A DNA stretch of 64,000 nucleotides from a bacterium D16-56 (GTDB lineage: Bacteria > Bacillota > Clostridia > Lachnospirales > Lachnospiraceae). The translations under genes and the position numbers were made by a program. This document shows, piece by piece, positions 62,775-64,000 of the stretch; position 1 is the stretch's first letter; every line of letters begins with the position of its first letter. The DNA lies in assembly GCA_003611875.1 (NCBI GenBank), contig RAYY01000004.1:62001-126000 (forward strand), written 5' to 3'. The notes under the pieces were generated by a model. That model was not told the DNA's origin and searched no databases. It was given only the letters and a program-made list of their open reading frames with translations.

Positions 62775-64000
62775 TTACCGGTTTGCCTTTTCCACCTTTA
62801 CGTTTTTCCCCCGGATCCGCACCTGCTTCATGCACTCTAAAATCTCATCGGCACAATCCTCCGGCACCTCCACAAAGGTATATCGGTCATACATATCAAT
62901 GCTCCCGATCATTCTCCCCGGTATCCCGCTCTCCCCGGCAACAGCTCCTAAAATATCTGCGGTCTTTACGTTCTGCTCCTTCCCCACATTAAAAAACAAG
63001 GTAGACATTCCCGTTCCCTGATTCTCTCTGCATCTTCGTCTTCCGGACCGCCTTTCTGGCTCCCCAATGCCATCCTCTCTTCGGATCCCTCTCCCGCTGT
63101 TATATTTTCCCGGAACTGTGCCCCTGCAATACCGGCCATCCCGGCTTTCCTTGCCGAAACGTCCCAAAGTCTCCAAAGCGCGGGCCTCCCGGTAATCATC
63201 AATAATATCTTCCTGGCTCTGGTCTCCCATACTCATCTGCACAAGCGCTGCCGCCAGATCCAAGGTCGTGTAATCCTCTTCCAGCAGCTTTTTCTCCACA
63301 ATTCGGATCATTCTTCCTAAATCCTTGTTACCGATCATCTCCTTCGCCTGTCCCAGAACCTTCTCTGCCTTGATTTCTGTAATATCGTCTATAGAAGGAA
63401 TTGCCTGAGGTATAATCCTGGTCTTACAATAACGCTGAATGTCCCGCAGCTTATACACCTCCCGCCCCACTACCAGGCTGAAGGCGATTCCCTTCCGCCC
63501 TGCCCGTCCTGTTCTTCCGATCCGATGGACATAATACTCATCATCCTGAGGAATGTCATAGTTAAACACTGCTTCCACATCCTCCACATCGATCCCTCTG
63601 GCTGCCACATCCGTAGCCACCAGAATCTCTGTGCGGCCGCTGCGGAAGGAATTCATCACCCGGTCCCGCTGCACCTGCTTTAAATCTCCATGAAGTCCTT
63701 CTGCAAAATATCCCCTTCCCTGCAGCTCGTCCACCAGTGCGTCCACCTGCCGCTTGGTATTGCAAAATGCCACTGACAGCTTTGGCCCGTATAAGTCCAG
63801 CAGGCGGCACATCACCTCCACCTTTGTCTTGGGCTTTACCTCATAATAATACTGGGTCACTTTTGGCACTGTCAGTTCTTTTTTTACTACCCGGATCACC
63901 TCAGGTTCCTTTTGAAAGGTCCGGGCGATCTTCATAATCGGGTCCGGCATGGTGGCAGAAAAAAGGATGGTCTGACGCTCTTTAGGCAATTGACTTAGGA
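62775..64000 (-). CDS. DEAD-box RNA helicase, 5' end outside the window
   Basis: The gene enters from the right edge, so the ATPase motifs Q, I and DEAD are not visible. Seen are motif III (ILFSATMPDPI), VAFCNTKRQVDALVD, DVAARGIDVEDVE (motif V) and HRIGRTGRAGR (motif VI). An Arg/Gly-rich linker (around RRSGRRRCRE) precedes a C-terminal domain (TADILGAVAGESGIPG region) resembling the DbpA RNA-binding domain, which binds 23S rRNA. So it is a DbpA/CshA-like helicase in ribosome assembly or RNA decay. No in-window start exists; the frame is open to base 64000. Confidence 0.9.
   Translation of the reverse strand, partial: LSQLPKERQTILFSATMPDPIMKIARTFQKEPEVIRVVKKELTVPKVTQYYYEVKPKTKVEVMCRLLDLYGPKLSVAFCNTKRQVDALVDELQGRGYFAEGLHGDLKQVQRDRVMNSFRSGRTEILVATDVAARGIDVEDVEAVFNYDIPQDDEYYVHRIGRTGRAGRKGIAFSLVVGREVYKLRDIQRYCKTRIIPQAIPSIDDITEIKAEKVLGQAKEMIGNKDLGRMIRIVEKKLLEEDYTTLDLAAALVQMSMGDQSQEDIIDDYREARALETLGRFGKESRDGRYCRGTVPGKYNSGRGIRREDGIGEPERRSGRRRCRENQGTGMSTLFFNVGKEQNVKTADILGAVAGESGIPGRMIGSIDMYDRYTFVEVPEDCADEILECMKQVRIRGKNVKVEKANR

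Overview
The window looks like chromosomal DNA of a low-to-mid GC, spore-forming, anaerobic Firmicute, most likely a Lachnospiraceae (Clostridium cluster XIVa) gut bacterium. Supporting this are class III ribonucleotide reductase (NrdDG), an FprA flavodiiron protein, a YtvI-type sporulation membrane protein, a minimal SufCB iron-sulfur system, GlnRS, mini-RNase III, a CIRCE-controlled groESL operon, and AGGAGG ribosome binding sites with sigma-A promoters. No single gene fixes the genus.

Layout. 1-5.3 kb: a radical SAM gene end, a Wzz-like chain-length protein, a flotillin and a zinc-ribbon gene broken by an in-frame TGA. 5.3-8.1 kb: a flagellin fossil, sufC/sufB-like genes and an rRNA cytosine methyltransferase. 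8.1-13 kb: a catabolic operon (M24 hydrolase, TRAP transporter, IclR regulator). 13-14 kb: three tRNA genes. 14-28.5 kb: nrdDG, a heterodimeric ABC exporter, YihY, Nudix, PIN-like protein, FprA, a single-domain response regulator, a FliB-family protein, nth, ytvI and hisC. 28.5-39.6 kb: a second aminotransferase, a Wzy-like polymerase, ptsHI, the c-di-AMP cluster (two membrane proteins, cdaA, cdaR), guaB with a long structured leader, and a DUF6106-like protein. 39.6-44.3 kb: groESL, an Ala-rich protein and glnS. 44.5-47.6 kb: a hairpin element, a tRNA-Thr with divergent promoters, a repeat-rich DUF4397 protein and ldh. 47.6-52.2 kb: a decayed type IV pilus/competence-like locus. 52-57 kb: rlmB, mrnC, cysS, ispF, a lipid kinase and a PAP2 phosphatase. 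57.5-60.9 kb: a small element integrated in tRNA-Arg. 61-64 kb: tRNA-Met, a phosphopantetheinyl transferase, a cysteine hydrolase and a DEAD-box helicase cut by the window edge.

Themes. Several surface-appendage genes are in decay: a flagellin C-terminal fossil, a pilus ATPase pseudogene, and a FliB-family protein with no flagellar genes nearby. The 3.3-kb element at tRNA-Arg has clear attachment-site repeats. Its integrase has lost the first catalytic arginine, and the element carries what looks like a type I toxin-antitoxin pair: a 29-residue hydrophobic peptide and a convergent antisense RNA overlapping at the 3' ends. Other regulatory features worth attention are the roughly 240-nt folded guaB leader, a strong promoter driving an apparently non-coding transcript near the left end, an 18-bp inverted repeat holding both -35 boxes of divergent promoters, and a 224-bp hairpin element that now forms the 3' end of a small gene. 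Gene starts were often moved to an internal start codon with a good ribosome binding site; the reason is given in each entry.
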